Shown here one piece after another: positions 6,501 through 13,131 of a stretch of DNA of 16,060 nt (its first letter is position 1; every line of letters begins with the position of its first letter). The DNA is from UBA10002 sp964373775 (GTDB lineage: Bacteria; Patescibacteriota; Minisyncoccia; Phycocordibacterales; UBA10002): NCBI GenBank assembly GCA_964373775.1, contig CAYJWA010000022.1, positions 1-16,060 on the forward strand, read 5' to 3'. The position numbers and the translations under genes are program-made. Below the pieces are notes generated by a model. The model did not search any database and had not been told where the DNA came from. It saw only the letters and a program-made list of their open reading frames with translations.

Positions 6501-6836
6501 AGGAATGTTCGCGAGGAGCCCGTTCATATTGAGCGTTGAGTTCACCGCGTAGTTGAAGATAGTTCCTGCAATCCAGACCAGCCACGACATAAGCGAGAGA
6601 ACAATATTTACCATCTTGCTCAGTATCCACAACTGCGGGTCAACATTAACGCCAAACAATTTTGCGAGAGTGCTCGCTAGTGTGAGAGTCGGAAATGTTG
6701 CCGCGAATGGGCCCACGGCTTCAACTCGTTCCGGGAACATCGGCACAACCGCAACCGCAGCAACGCAAATGAGAAGCGCCGCGAGCGCGAGCCGTTTGAA
6801 TGTTTTCGTTTGGAGCTTTTGTGCGAGCCGTTTCAT
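3501..6836 (-). CDS. VirB6-like T4SS inner-membrane protein with long cytoplasmic tail
   Basis: 1111 residues from the ATG at 6836. The N-terminal third is a polytopic membrane domain: a signal-like helix (13-32) and segments at about 73-95, 123-141, 152-171, 249-277, 278-298, 310-333 and 359-380, with VirB6-like features such as LVALFINFSLFITK and a loop of ~80 residues before the second bundle. The remaining ~730 residues are soluble, rich in K/E/R/Q with long coiled-coil stretches (roughly 480-755), a proline-rich segment (about 755-812) and the ending FPPPPLT. The membrane domain would form the translocation channel base with PrgI and VirB4. An upstream in-frame start at 6941 would add 35 residues translated from repeat DNA, so MKRLAQKL is preferred. 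The next gene starts six bases after the stop. Confidence 0.85.
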   Translation of the reverse strand: MKRLAQKLQTKTFKRLALAALLICVAAVAVVPMFPERVEAVGPFAATFPTLTLASTLAKLFGVNVDPQLWILSKMVNIVLSLMSWLVWIAGTIFNYAVNSTLNMNGLLANIPVVDIGWRIIRDLANIVFIFIALWSGISITLGLQAEKAWGLLAHMVLVALFINFSLFITKTIVDGTNIAALHFYNLIKDPASSQNADAGISGAFMNGLKLQTLYDSKTLGQGRLTNAATAVLNEGVARGQQTQVSEWNIILVGVFGSVFLIVTAFVFFAAAILFIIRAITLIMLMVLSPLAFVAWILPGASGLASKWWSTLLSQAFFAPLYMALAYVVVATINSPAFGANLADLTFAGAFTSTSGGHIALIFNFLILIGLMIGCLIVAQSLGGKGAELGMKWAKSASKFGAGVMAGGAGMLARTGLRGGEALANLDFVKKRARPETLAKMKKWSVRSLDERWRESGGLLGGQSAVGKFLRERTTGKLVQAKIAGKSIEEAHLESKEMETKRHDIELRRQAQEGGAVMNGVAPEMQKKQRREELLKDVRDNAQVIIDKYQEDRKAGKPPTPEEEERYKLAQGHLASPDALNSELKTLETQLNKLTAEYKKVQGKMEDALSRMSTGGFLAMPTENFFDKNLMDVRVLGLDKYMALMHSEGILSHEEKERVNEARYREMREESKHVDSNVKEWYDRQPQYLKLREEHRQKLEDYEKGNKKWEGDNASFVTAQKEYERQKTERETVVQQRAEAERKHEEAKQAYERKKTDYLAKGYDPRLMEAQIGKPPPPPTLPIVPQEPTAPPKPAIEKPVAPTAPNIPGMPGFQGEWRRTLRNMLNLEEFEYINEFAPELYDSKHWMATVRQGLVNRIRESKNFTSQEKETIRENKSYYIRMASDNELGEDFYELEDMPTAEKEKKRKDLEKEFRQDPKAYLNKLREDPKKWERHQIGKWRLAEMIGGKNQDEVGMMPGRFLFNPQVAMLIDRGKANSTSMRGKDEGEKVELLEIVLPFEDAFRRGEITDEYFTESMQDFLDWWRHHTRGREWYSQPVELPIYKKQPDGSMKVISTVAKDTNDPGEGYRWVQVPGKGVKKVKAVRNVKPEDLALDPDEFEELYGFPPPPLT

Positions 6837-7012
6837 TTTAGTGAACCCGACACGAATTGCTAATGGGGAGCGAATGACACGAATAGTTAAGGCAAAGAAC
6901 CGAGTACTCATTCGGGTGTATTCGTGGATTTGGTGTCGCATTTCCTGGTTATTCAGTGATTCAGTTATGCGTTATCGGTTATTCGCGCCCAGCGCCTCAC
7001 ATCCAGAACCCA
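6837..7012. repeat. Repeat-filled spacer upstream of the VirB6-like gene
   Basis: 176 bp without a convincing gene. Positions 6849-6935 are full of CACGAAT/ATTCGTG words in both orientations, a relative of but not the same as the ATACCAAT family. Positions 6961-6981 are three heptanucleotides (TCAGTTA, TGCGTTA, TCGGTTA). The open frame here reads ALTIRVIRSPLAIRVGF, a repeat translation rather than a protein start. No promoter or terminator stands out. Confidence 0.6.
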
Positions 7013-9820
7013 CTACGGCGCAATGGTGAAGTCGTTCTTTGACTCAACTTTTGTGTCTTGCGTCTCGTTGAGCGTCTTTGGTTTCGTTGCGGTGATGACA
7101 ATCCGGTATTTATTCCCCGCTACTACCGCGTTATTTAGAGTACCATTGAGTGTTAAGTCAACCGTGCTGTCCTTTGGCAGGGTGAAAGGTTTTTTAAACA
7201 GGATTTTTCCGCCACTGTTCACTGCACCCTCATTGCCCGGGTCAATATCTTTCAGTTGGTTGATGTTCATAATGGGAATAAAACACTGAGGGTCGTTGTT
7301 GAAACAGCTTGTCTTGGTAATGAACTCTATCCCTGCTGTTCCCTGCAGAATCGTAAAACTAGAGAAGATAGTGTTCCATATTCTTGGTTGCATAGTCGAT
7401 ACACCGCTATTGGGGTCACGAACCTCCATAAACAATTGCGCCTCTAGCCGCACGCCTTCCGCGGCTTTGTTTTCCGCTTTGAAACTGATGATTTGGCTAA
7501 TATCCTCCCCCCTCCGCGGGTTGAGGCCTAATCTACTGCCTTTTTGTATAATGGTTCCCTGTGCCGGCTTGGCAGTGATGAGAAGCGGCAACTCCTGTGC
7601 CTGTGCCGGCGCGCCCGGGGTCTGGGTCGTGCGCGTTGCTTTGCCGTCAATGCGCACTTCCGGCAAGCTCAGATGTTCTCTCAAAGCACTCATCTGTATT
7701 CTTACATACGGGCCCTTTTCTCCCCGAGTCATTCTTACCGTTACCCGGTTGCCTCCGTCAGGGACTTGGTAATAAGTATTATTTTGCGCGCCGCTTGTTA
7801 GTTGGTTAAAGTAATTCAGTGCGGAGGCGGGCTTCTTCTCAAAAGGTTGTGCGGAAATAAAAATCCAGAGATTAGATGTCTGTCTTGGTTCATCTATCCG
7901 CCGACTGATTTCTATTTCGCGTATCTCTTCAATGGTGTACGGATTAGCGGCGACTTGTTGACCGCGGCTGTCTTGCTTGCTGAGATCAATTTGCCACCAG
8001 GGAAATGCTTCCTCCTGCGTAATCGAGGATGAATAAACTGAAGTATCGCTGCCGTCCACGGCGTTCGACGCAAGATAATAAATTTTGTTTTCAATATAGT
8101 CACTGATCTGCTCGGCGAATTTACCGGAGGAGATATTTCCATCCACGATTTCTGTCTGTGGCGGCGTTTCCCTTTGCGGTGAAATACCAGAGGACACGCC
8201 CCCGCTTATTATCTCGTTTGCCCCCTCTGCCTCCCCGCGTTTTAGTCCCCTTTTTATAATGTCGTCATTTGCCTCCCGCGAGCACGCAACGCCGATTGCG
8301 GTCATATATGCTTCCCAGGTTGGGCCGTTTGCGTTGTTGCCTTTTAACACTGCCGGGTTCCCCTTCGCGTCCTTCAGCGGTTCTTTGGGTTTGAGTATGG
8401 GTTCGCCGCTGTACGGAATGTCCACCTCTTTCGGCGGCGTTGAGTTATCCTTTTCCTTTTGATTATTCTTGTTGCTCCGCGCGATTTCATTGAGCCCGGT
8501 CGGGAAACCGGTTGCGTTGTCTCGCGCCTCAACAAGGAGGATATCGTTTACTCGGTTCGGTAAGGTAGTTTGCCCATTAGGATATATTGTGGAGATATCT
8601 CGTGGTAAGAGAGTAGTAAGCAGCGGCAGAAACTCTGGTACACGACCCGAGCCCGGGTCAACGCCGCCTGCCACATAGTTTCTGGTGCAGTCAATATCCG
8701 GGTGTGGTTTGGGAATATTGTTGTTCAACCGCGGGTCGTCAAGCGAAGTCGGAATCGTGTTGATGTAAATCACTCCTGATGAGTCCGGCTGGGAGAGTCC
8801 TGAAAGCCCGCCGGATGAGCCGCCGAACGCGCGCACGAGAAGCTGGCTCACGAGAGCGCCGAAAATCTCGTCAATCTCCTGCGCCACCTCAAGTTGGCGG
8901 AGCTCGCTCTGCAGCGCCCCGCTTGTCTGGTCCACAATGGCCGCGCCCGGGGTCTTGATGGGACCGTACTCTTCGCATTTGCCCTTGTCGGGTTTTCCTC
9001 TAGCTTCTGCCTCTGGAGTCCATTTTTCTTCATACTTCTTGCAGACCCGCCACGACTGGAATCCCTTGCCCCAGTCCAAAAGTTTCAGTTCCCGTTCCTG
9101 CGCATCCACAATCCCCGCGCTGATTTGCCCCTGCGCCGCAAGGTATGCGCCGTAAGCGTTGTTCTGAGGCACGCCCGCAATGTTAATCCAACTCTCCCAG
9201 CCGCCTGCGGAGAATGTGCCTTCCACAAATGAGTCGTAAAATCCTTGAATGTTGGTAATCACATCAGAGAGTTTGCAGCGCACCTCGTCTTTGCTCGTGG
9301 CAGAATACTGAAATCCAAGTCCGAGTTGCAGTTGGAACCGGAATGGCTGGCAGAGCACAGGCGCAATGTCCTCTATCATTTTTCCGAATGACTGGTCAGC
9401 GACTCCGGTAAAGAACCCTTTCGGGTCCGTAACAAATGCCGGTGAGCCCCGGAAACCACTGTTAATCCAGCCAACAATGCTCCGCGTCATGTTATGGAGT
9501 ATGGTTTTGGCGATAATGCGGACGAGTGGTTTATAGATGCAGTTCTTGAGGTCAAGGGCCTCTTTGGTTTTTGCAGCAGAGACCTGCCGTTCTGCCAGAA
9601 ACGCTAGTCCTATGTCAGATGTTGAGACGCTTAATACCTTGTTCGCGGCAGCCGGTGCCGCCGCCGCCTTCGCTTCCACTTCCCCGGCTGTCTTTGCCGG
9701 GATACAGAGCGCCATGCCCCCCGCGGCGGTGGCGGTTTTTGGAAACAACAAAAAACTGCCCGCAAATGAGATGAGTGCGAGAAGACCAGCGCAAAAAAAT
9801 GTGTATTTCCTTGCGTACAC
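7013..9820 (-). CDS. Secreted T4SS-cluster protein with discoidin (F5/8 type C)-like domain
   Basis: 935 residues with a signal peptide (hydrophobic 9-26, then KTATAAGG, cleavage likely near residue 33). Residues ~90-340 are a CPR-type region with paired cysteines (C94, C157, C182, C260, C282) and IVGWINSGFRGSPAFVTDPKG. Residues ~573-724 look like a galactose-binding discoidin domain: SNAVDGSDTSVYSS, PWWQIDLS, IREIEISRRID, LWIFISAQPF, GPYVRIQM, LSLPEVRID. Residues ~745-935 look beta-rich and immunoglobulin-like, with LPLLITAKPAQGTI and cysteines 839 and 846. Discoidin domains usually bind sugars or lipids on surfaces, so a role in attachment to the host cell or as an outer part of the secretion apparatus is inferred. 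The start is GTG at 9820, with AGGGG five bases upstream. The next gene downstream is the VirB6-like protein. Confidence 0.75.
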   Translation of the reverse strand: MYARKYTFFCAGLLALISFAGSFLLFPKTATAAGGMALCIPAKTAGEVEAKAAAAPAAANKVLSVSTSDIGLAFLAERQVSAAKTKEALDLKNCIYKPLVRIIAKTILHNMTRSIVGWINSGFRGSPAFVTDPKGFFTGVADQSFGKMIEDIAPVLCQPFRFQLQLGLGFQYSATSKDEVRCKLSDVITNIQGFYDSFVEGTFSAGGWESWINIAGVPQNNAYGAYLAAQGQISAGIVDAQERELKLLDWGKGFQSWRVCKKYEEKWTPEAEARGKPDKGKCEEYGPIKTPGAAIVDQTSGALQSELRQLEVAQEIDEIFGALVSQLLVRAFGGSSGGLSGLSQPDSSGVIYINTIPTSLDDPRLNNNIPKPHPDIDCTRNYVAGGVDPGSGRVPEFLPLLTTLLPRDISTIYPNGQTTLPNRVNDILLVEARDNATGFPTGLNEIARSNKNNQKEKDNSTPPKEVDIPYSGEPILKPKEPLKDAKGNPAVLKGNNANGPTWEAYMTAIGVACSREANDDIIKRGLKRGEAEGANEIISGGVSSGISPQRETPPQTEIVDGNISSGKFAEQISDYIENKIYYLASNAVDGSDTSVYSSSITQEEAFPWWQIDLSKQDSRGQQVAANPYTIEEIREIEISRRIDEPRQTSNLWIFISAQPFEKKPASALNYFNQLTSGAQNNTYYQVPDGGNRVTVRMTRGEKGPYVRIQMSALREHLSLPEVRIDGKATRTTQTPGAPAQAQELPLLITAKPAQGTIIQKGSRLGLNPRRGEDISQIISFKAENKAAEGVRLEAQLFMEVRDPNSGVSTMQPRIWNTIFSSFTILQGTAGIEFITKTSCFNNDPQCFIPIMNINQLKDIDPGNEGAVNSGGKILFKKPFTLPKDSTVDLTLNGTLNNAVVAGNKYRIVITATKPKTLNETQDTKVESKNDFTIAP

Positions 9821-9831
9821 GATGCCCCTAT

Positions 9832-9837
9832 ATTATA
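9832..9837 (-). promoter_or_regulatory. Possible -10 element of the discoidin-domain gene
   Basis: The minus strand reads TATAAT followed by ATAGGGGCATC and the GTG start. The consensus hexamer lies 11 bases before the start codon, so transcription would begin about four bases ahead of it: nearly leaderless, with the AGGGG at or beside the 5' end. No good -35 hexamer is seen at the expected distance. It may be chance. Confidence 0.35.
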
Positions 9838-9907
9838 GAGCGTTTGGCGCTGTGCGCATAGGCGCGGTTGTGGGGACAACCCGTACGAGGCGCGAGGGAA
9901 GAAGGCG

Positions 9908-11028
9908 TTAGATGCTAGTGCCTAACAGGAGATACCCAGGTTCGTCTTTGTCAAACGAAACGGTCTTCTNNNNNNNNNNNNNNNNNNNNNNNNNNNNNNN
10001 NNNNNNNNNNNNNNNNNNNNNNNNNNNNNNNNNNNNNNNNNNNNNNNNNNNNNNNNNNNNNNNNNNNNNCTAGTGCCTAACAGGAGATACCCAGGTTCGT
10101 CTTTGTCAAACGAAACGGTCTTCTGTTTAAGATGCGCGGCAAGGCGGCTGAAACTTTCGGTGAGGAGACCAACCGCGTGCGGGTAATAGCCAATGCTTCC
10201 GAGCGCTTTTATGGGGTCTGTCAGAAGATACTGCATACCATCCGTGCTGAGCCGTAGGGCTTCAAACGCAGTGAGCAAATCCGCGTGTATTGCCGCTACA
10301 TCTTCCGGCACGGGAATGACTTTGAGTTCCGTAATCATCGCTTCATAACGTTTGACGCGCTCTGCGATTGCCGCGAGTTCCTCCGGGTCTTCGTGTTCTG
10401 ACGCGCTTTCCAGAATGTCTGCTTCATTGGGCCCGCTTGTTTCGTGCTTTTTGATGACCGCTCCGACCGCGTTTCCGTAGGCGCGGTATGCGTCTTGGTC
10501 CGCGTTTTTGATAATCTCTAAATCATTTGCTTTGTAAGTGGCGACCGGCAGGAGCGGCGGCGGCGCGCTGAAAAAATCCTCAAACATTTTTTTCTCCTCG
10601 TCCGCCGTGAACGGCACGCCCGATTGCTTGCGGGCAAGATACTGCGCAAAGAACCGGCGTGCCGTGTTGTCAGTTGCCGTTGACTCCTTTTCATTAAGCG
10701 TTGTCTTGGTTGCAATTTCTTCTGCGGCGAGAAGGTCGTCAGGCGCGGGTCTTAACGGGTCTCTCCCGAGACGGATCTCCTCTCCGTCTGGTGTTTTGTC
10801 GCTGTCCGTGTCCGGGTTCTTGGGGTCAGTCCCCCAGAGTTCCTCTTCCCAGTCCTTTAGACCATCGTTGTCCGCGTCTTTGGCAAGAATTGCGGCGGCT
10901 TTTGCAATGCTCTCCTCTTCCGGAGAGCGGTACACGGTCTCTTTTTTCTCCCGCGTCCCCGCATAGAAGACGGCCCCCCCGACGAGAGCAAGCGCGAGAA
11001 CAGTGAGAATGAGTTTGCGTGAAGGCAT
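9908..11028 (-). CDS. Membrane-anchored calcium-loop (thrombospondin type 3-like) protein, interrupted by assembly gap
   Basis: An N-terminal anchor or uncleaved signal (residues 5-24) is followed by two D-rich loops of thrombospondin type 3 type: DADNDGLKDWEE (51-62) and DTDSDKTPDGEE (73-84), joined by LWGTDPKNP and followed by IRLGRDP. These would bind calcium outside the membrane. The rest (100-310) is helical and unrecognised. As given, the frame is broken by 100 N plus a duplicated 55 bp. Removing one copy and the Ns (155 bp) gives a clean end, DEPGYLLLGTSI, with TAA at 9910-9908 and a total of 321 residues. It is a paralogue of the gene at 12339-11359, sharing the loop layout and a C-terminal DEPG motif, and it directly precedes the discoidin-domain gene. 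Confidence 0.75.
9915..9969. repeat. 55-bp sequence duplicated across the assembly gap, left copy
   Basis: Identical base for base to 10070-10124. It holds the 3' end of the calcium-loop gene. Confidence 0.95.
9970..10069. other. Assembly gap of exactly 100 N
   Basis: A run of 100 N flanked by the same 55 bp on both sides. Two contigs overlapping by 55 bp were probably joined with a default-size gap instead of being merged, so the true distance is likely zero and the window is 155 bp too long. Confidence 0.95.
10070..10124. repeat. 55-bp sequence duplicated across the assembly gap, right copy
   Basis: The same sequence as 9915-9969. It continues in frame with the calcium-loop gene on its right side, while the left copy continues to the stop codon. 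Confidence 0.95.
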
Positions 11029-11142
11029 AATTATGCGAAAATCCTCAATCTTTTTCGCCAGAGGACGAATCCGTCCTTCGGCGGATATCCTTAATCTTTA
11101 ATGGCGAGGGATTACGAGTGTAAGTATAACATCCGAAACCGC
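11029..11142. other. Spacer with competing hairpins upstream of a calcium-loop gene
   Basis: Part of a 330-bp gene-free stretch (11029-11358). GGACGAATCCGTCC (11063-11076) can fold on itself, or its right half can pair with CGGAT at 11082-11086 (ATCCGTC CTTC GGCGGAT), so the two hairpins exclude each other. The second resembles the palindromic repeat core at 2491-2504. The rest shows no gene; no convincing promoter was found. Confidence 0.4.
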
Positions 11143-11320
11143 CCAAAACACAAATCGCCAAAAGTCCAAACCCCGAATAGCAGAGCAAAGCTCGCTACGG
11201 GGCAGGCAAAACGCAAACTTTTTCAAAGCACAAACCCGACAAGTAATCCGTTTGGTTTTTTGTCTCCCTTCGAGAGTCCCCCGAAGGGTGGATGTGCTGT
11301 GTTTTGAAATGTTTGTTTGG
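11143..11320 (+). repeat. 178-bp inverted repeat, left arm
   Basis: The reverse complement of 12416-12593 with five mismatches by eye (about 97%); the outer ~108 bp are identical. Weaker similarity continues inward to about 11346. The arm itself is built of roughly seven-base words (CCCAAAA, CACAAAT, CGCCAAA, AGTCCAA) and contains a CCCCGAAGGG segment. A short open frame through it encodes only repeat-like residues. Confidence 0.9.
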
Positions 11321-11346
11321 ATACTGGATACTGTGTTTTGTGCTTT
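11319..11346. repeat. Heptanucleotide tandem repeat (GGATACT/GTGTTTT), four units
   Basis: GGATACT, GGATACT, GTGTTTT, GTGCTTT in register. A diverged counterpart lies at the inner edge of the right arm (about 12388-12414, reverse complement GGATATT, GTGCTCT, GTGTTTT). Confidence 0.75.
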
Positions 11347-11358
11347 GCGTACACGCTG

Positions 11359-12339
11359 TTATGGTAATGCAAAGACCGCCCCGGGTTCGTCTGGGGCAAA
11401 ACGCACCCCGCGCTCTGCGAAGAACTGCATCATCTGAATAAACATCTTGCCGACCCCGAGCGCCCCATCCGAATATTTTTGAAATGTTGCCGAGGAAATT
11501 GTTCCGTCCGCGCTGACCTCGGTCAGTCCGCGCAGAGCCGCGCTGTACGCCGTATATGCCTCGGCAAGCGCGCGATGCTTTTCCTCCGTGTCGGCCGGCG
11601 CAGCAATCTTTTGGAGACCTTCCGCCAAAACTCCATATTTTTCGGCAAGCGCCGCAACAGCCGCGTTCGTTTCTGGCGTCACAATACCAAGGGTATTGTT
11701 CAGTACCTCCAGTTCTTTCTCTCCATCTTCCATCGCCTCTCTGATTGGCGCGCCAATTTCATTTCCGTATCGGTGGAGCGTCTCATTCTCCCCTTTGTAC
11801 ACCTCCCCACCAACTTTTTCAGAAAAGGTGGTTGGGGGGTAAAAGGATTTTTCTTCCCTTTCCAAACCCTTTTGGTTTTCCATCTCCACTTTTGCCCCAA
11901 AAGCGGTGGACCGGGTGGTTCCTCCCTTTTCCGAACCCCCTTGGCTTTCAGCCGCTGAGATGACCATCTTCACTGTTTCCGCGAACGCATCATTCGGTCC
12001 CGCCTTCCGCGGGTCCCGTCCCAATCGCACCTCTTCTCCGTCCGCCGTTCCGTCTCCGTCCGTGTCCGGATTCTCCGGCGCTGTGCCGCGCAGCTGTTCT
12101 TCGAAGTCCGGCAATCCGTCTTTATCCGTGTCTTCTGCCCCCATTCCACCCATTTTGTCACCCATTTTCACCCCTTGATTTTTACTGTTAGAATTTCCAA
12201 TGTACGGAGCAGATTTTAATCTGGTATCCTGTGCCTCCCTTTCTTCCGCTGGCGCAAAGAAAAACCACCATGCTCCTGCCGCAACCAGCAGCACGGCCAT
12301 TCCCAACTCCGCAACTGTGCGCATCCGCACTCCATTCAT
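11359..12339 (-). CDS. Membrane-anchored calcium-loop (thrombospondin type 3-like) protein
   Basis: 326 residues: a transmembrane anchor (about 10-28, ending WWFFFAP), a variable linker, then two calcium loops DTDKDGLPDFEE (70-81) and DTDGDGTADGEE (92-103), followed by VRLGRDPRKAGPND. After a low-complexity stretch (about 130-180), partly encoded by G/A-rich repetitive DNA with an imperfect hairpin near 11805-11840 (PPTTFSEKVGG), comes a helical region ending in DEPGAVFALP. It is a paralogue of the gene at 11028-9908; role unknown, probably a surface-exposed anchored protein. Both M1 and M6 are possible starts; M1 is taken. The gene is enclosed by the two arms of the 178-bp inverted repeat. 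No Shine-Dalgarno sequence is seen. Confidence 0.75.
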   Translation of the reverse strand: MNGVRMRTVAELGMAVLLVAAGAWWFFFAPAEEREAQDTRLKSAPYIGNSNSKNQGVKMGDKMGGMGAEDTDKDGLPDFEEQLRGTAPENPDTDGDGTADGEEVRLGRDPRKAGPNDAFAETVKMVISAAESQGGSEKGGTTRSTAFGAKVEMENQKGLEREEKSFYPPTTFSEKVGGEVYKGENETLHRYGNEIGAPIREAMEDGEKELEVLNNTLGIVTPETNAAVAALAEKYGVLAEGLQKIAAPADTEEKHRALAEAYTAYSAALRGLTEVSADGTISSATFQKYSDGALGVGKMFIQMMQFFAERGVRFAPDEPGAVFALP

Positions 12340-12415
12340 GCTACAATTGTGTCATAAATGCAGCGCGCCGCAAGACGGGTGTCGCGCTGAAAACACAGAG
12401 CACAATATCCAAAGA

Positions 12416-12593
12416 CCAAACAAACATTTCAGAGCACAGCACATCCACCCTTCGGGGGACTTTTGAAGGGAGACAAAAAGCCAAACGGATTACTTGTCGG
12501 GTTTGTGCTTTGAAAAAGTTTGCGTTTTGCCTGCCCCGTAGCGAGCTTTGCTCTGCTATTCGGGGTTTGGACTTTTGGCGATTTGTGTTTTGG
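12416..12593 (-). repeat. 178-bp inverted repeat, right arm
   Basis: Mirror copy of 11143-11320. It fills most of the 270-bp spacer between the divergent genes 12339-11359 and 12610-13131 and ends 16 bases before the start of the latter, so any promoter of the plus-strand gene lies within or next to it. Confidence 0.9.
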
Positions 12594-12609
12594 AAATTCT
12601 TGGAAGATT

Positions 12610-13131
12610 ATGAAAAAACTTTTTCTTATCCGCGCCGTTCTGTTCTGTGTGGCACTCTTGTTCGGCGCGCCGCTCGTGTCATTTGCACAGATTGTTCCTC
12701 CTGTCGCAGGCGTTCAGATAGCGCACGAAGTGACGCGGGCTCTCGGAAACTTCGGCGGCTGGGTGCTCAATGTCCCGACCGCTGGCGGGCCAGCAGGCAG
12801 AGCAGCTGTTGCCGCAGCAGCCGCAAAAGGGACAACCGTTATCTATCCGCCGTGCCTGAACGGTCTGGAGGAAGTGAATCTTCTTTCGCCTCCCCTCGGC
12901 ATCAAATCACCGCCTGTCTTGTTTCAGTTTGCCGGCGCCTATACTTTTTCCTTTGGTCCCGCAAAGTTCGTGGGGCAGAAGATGCTCGGCAAGTATCTGC
13001 CGACACCCGTGCCGTGCATCGCTACCTTTCTGCTTAAGATTCCCTGTCCCCCCGCAGTATGCATTGTTCCGACTCCGCTCCCCCTCTTCTTGGCCCCGCT
13101 CATTCTCTTCAACGGCTCCAGTTTGAGGTGA
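12610..13131 (+). CDS. Small secreted protein, unrecognised
   Basis: 173 residues from the ATG at 12610, with GGAAG six bases upstream. It has a good signal peptide: KK, a hydrophobic stretch (residues 5-22), then LVSFAQ with likely cleavage after SFA at residue 26. The mature part has VTRALGNFGGWVLNVPTAGG, an alanine-rich stretch, YPPCLNG, then PPVLFQFAGAYTFSFGP and a C-terminal PVPCIATFLLKIPCPPAVCIVP segment with three cysteines, rather hydrophobic at the end. No family is recognised; the cysteine and proline pattern suggests an extracellular or pilus-associated protein of the neighbouring secretion cluster. It is the only plus-strand gene here. Longer upstream frames would translate the inverted-repeat arm. 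Its 3' end overlaps rsmA by 23 bp. Confidence 0.7.
   Translation: MKKLFLIRAVLFCVALLFGAPLVSFAQIVPPVAGVQIAHEVTRALGNFGGWVLNVPTAGGPAGRAAVAAAAAKGTTVIYPPCLNGLEEVNLLSPPLGIKSPPVLFQFAGAYTFSFGPAKFVGQKMLGKYLPTPVPCIATFLLKIPCPPAVCIVPTPLPLFLAPLILFNGSSLR

Noticed and set aside
6837..6941. Upstream start extending the VirB6-like protein by 35 residues
   Set aside because: The extra residues come from CACGAAT-type repeat DNA, while the ATG at 6836 is followed by a normal basic and hydrophobic N-terminus.
9922..10069. Alternative C-terminus with an X run for the calcium-loop protein
   Set aside because: Produced by reading through the 100-N gap into the out-of-frame duplicate copy.
11101..11307. 68-codon frame through the left inverted-repeat arm
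   Set aside because: Composed of repeat DNA, no family resemblance, and the mirrored arm does not support it as a gene.
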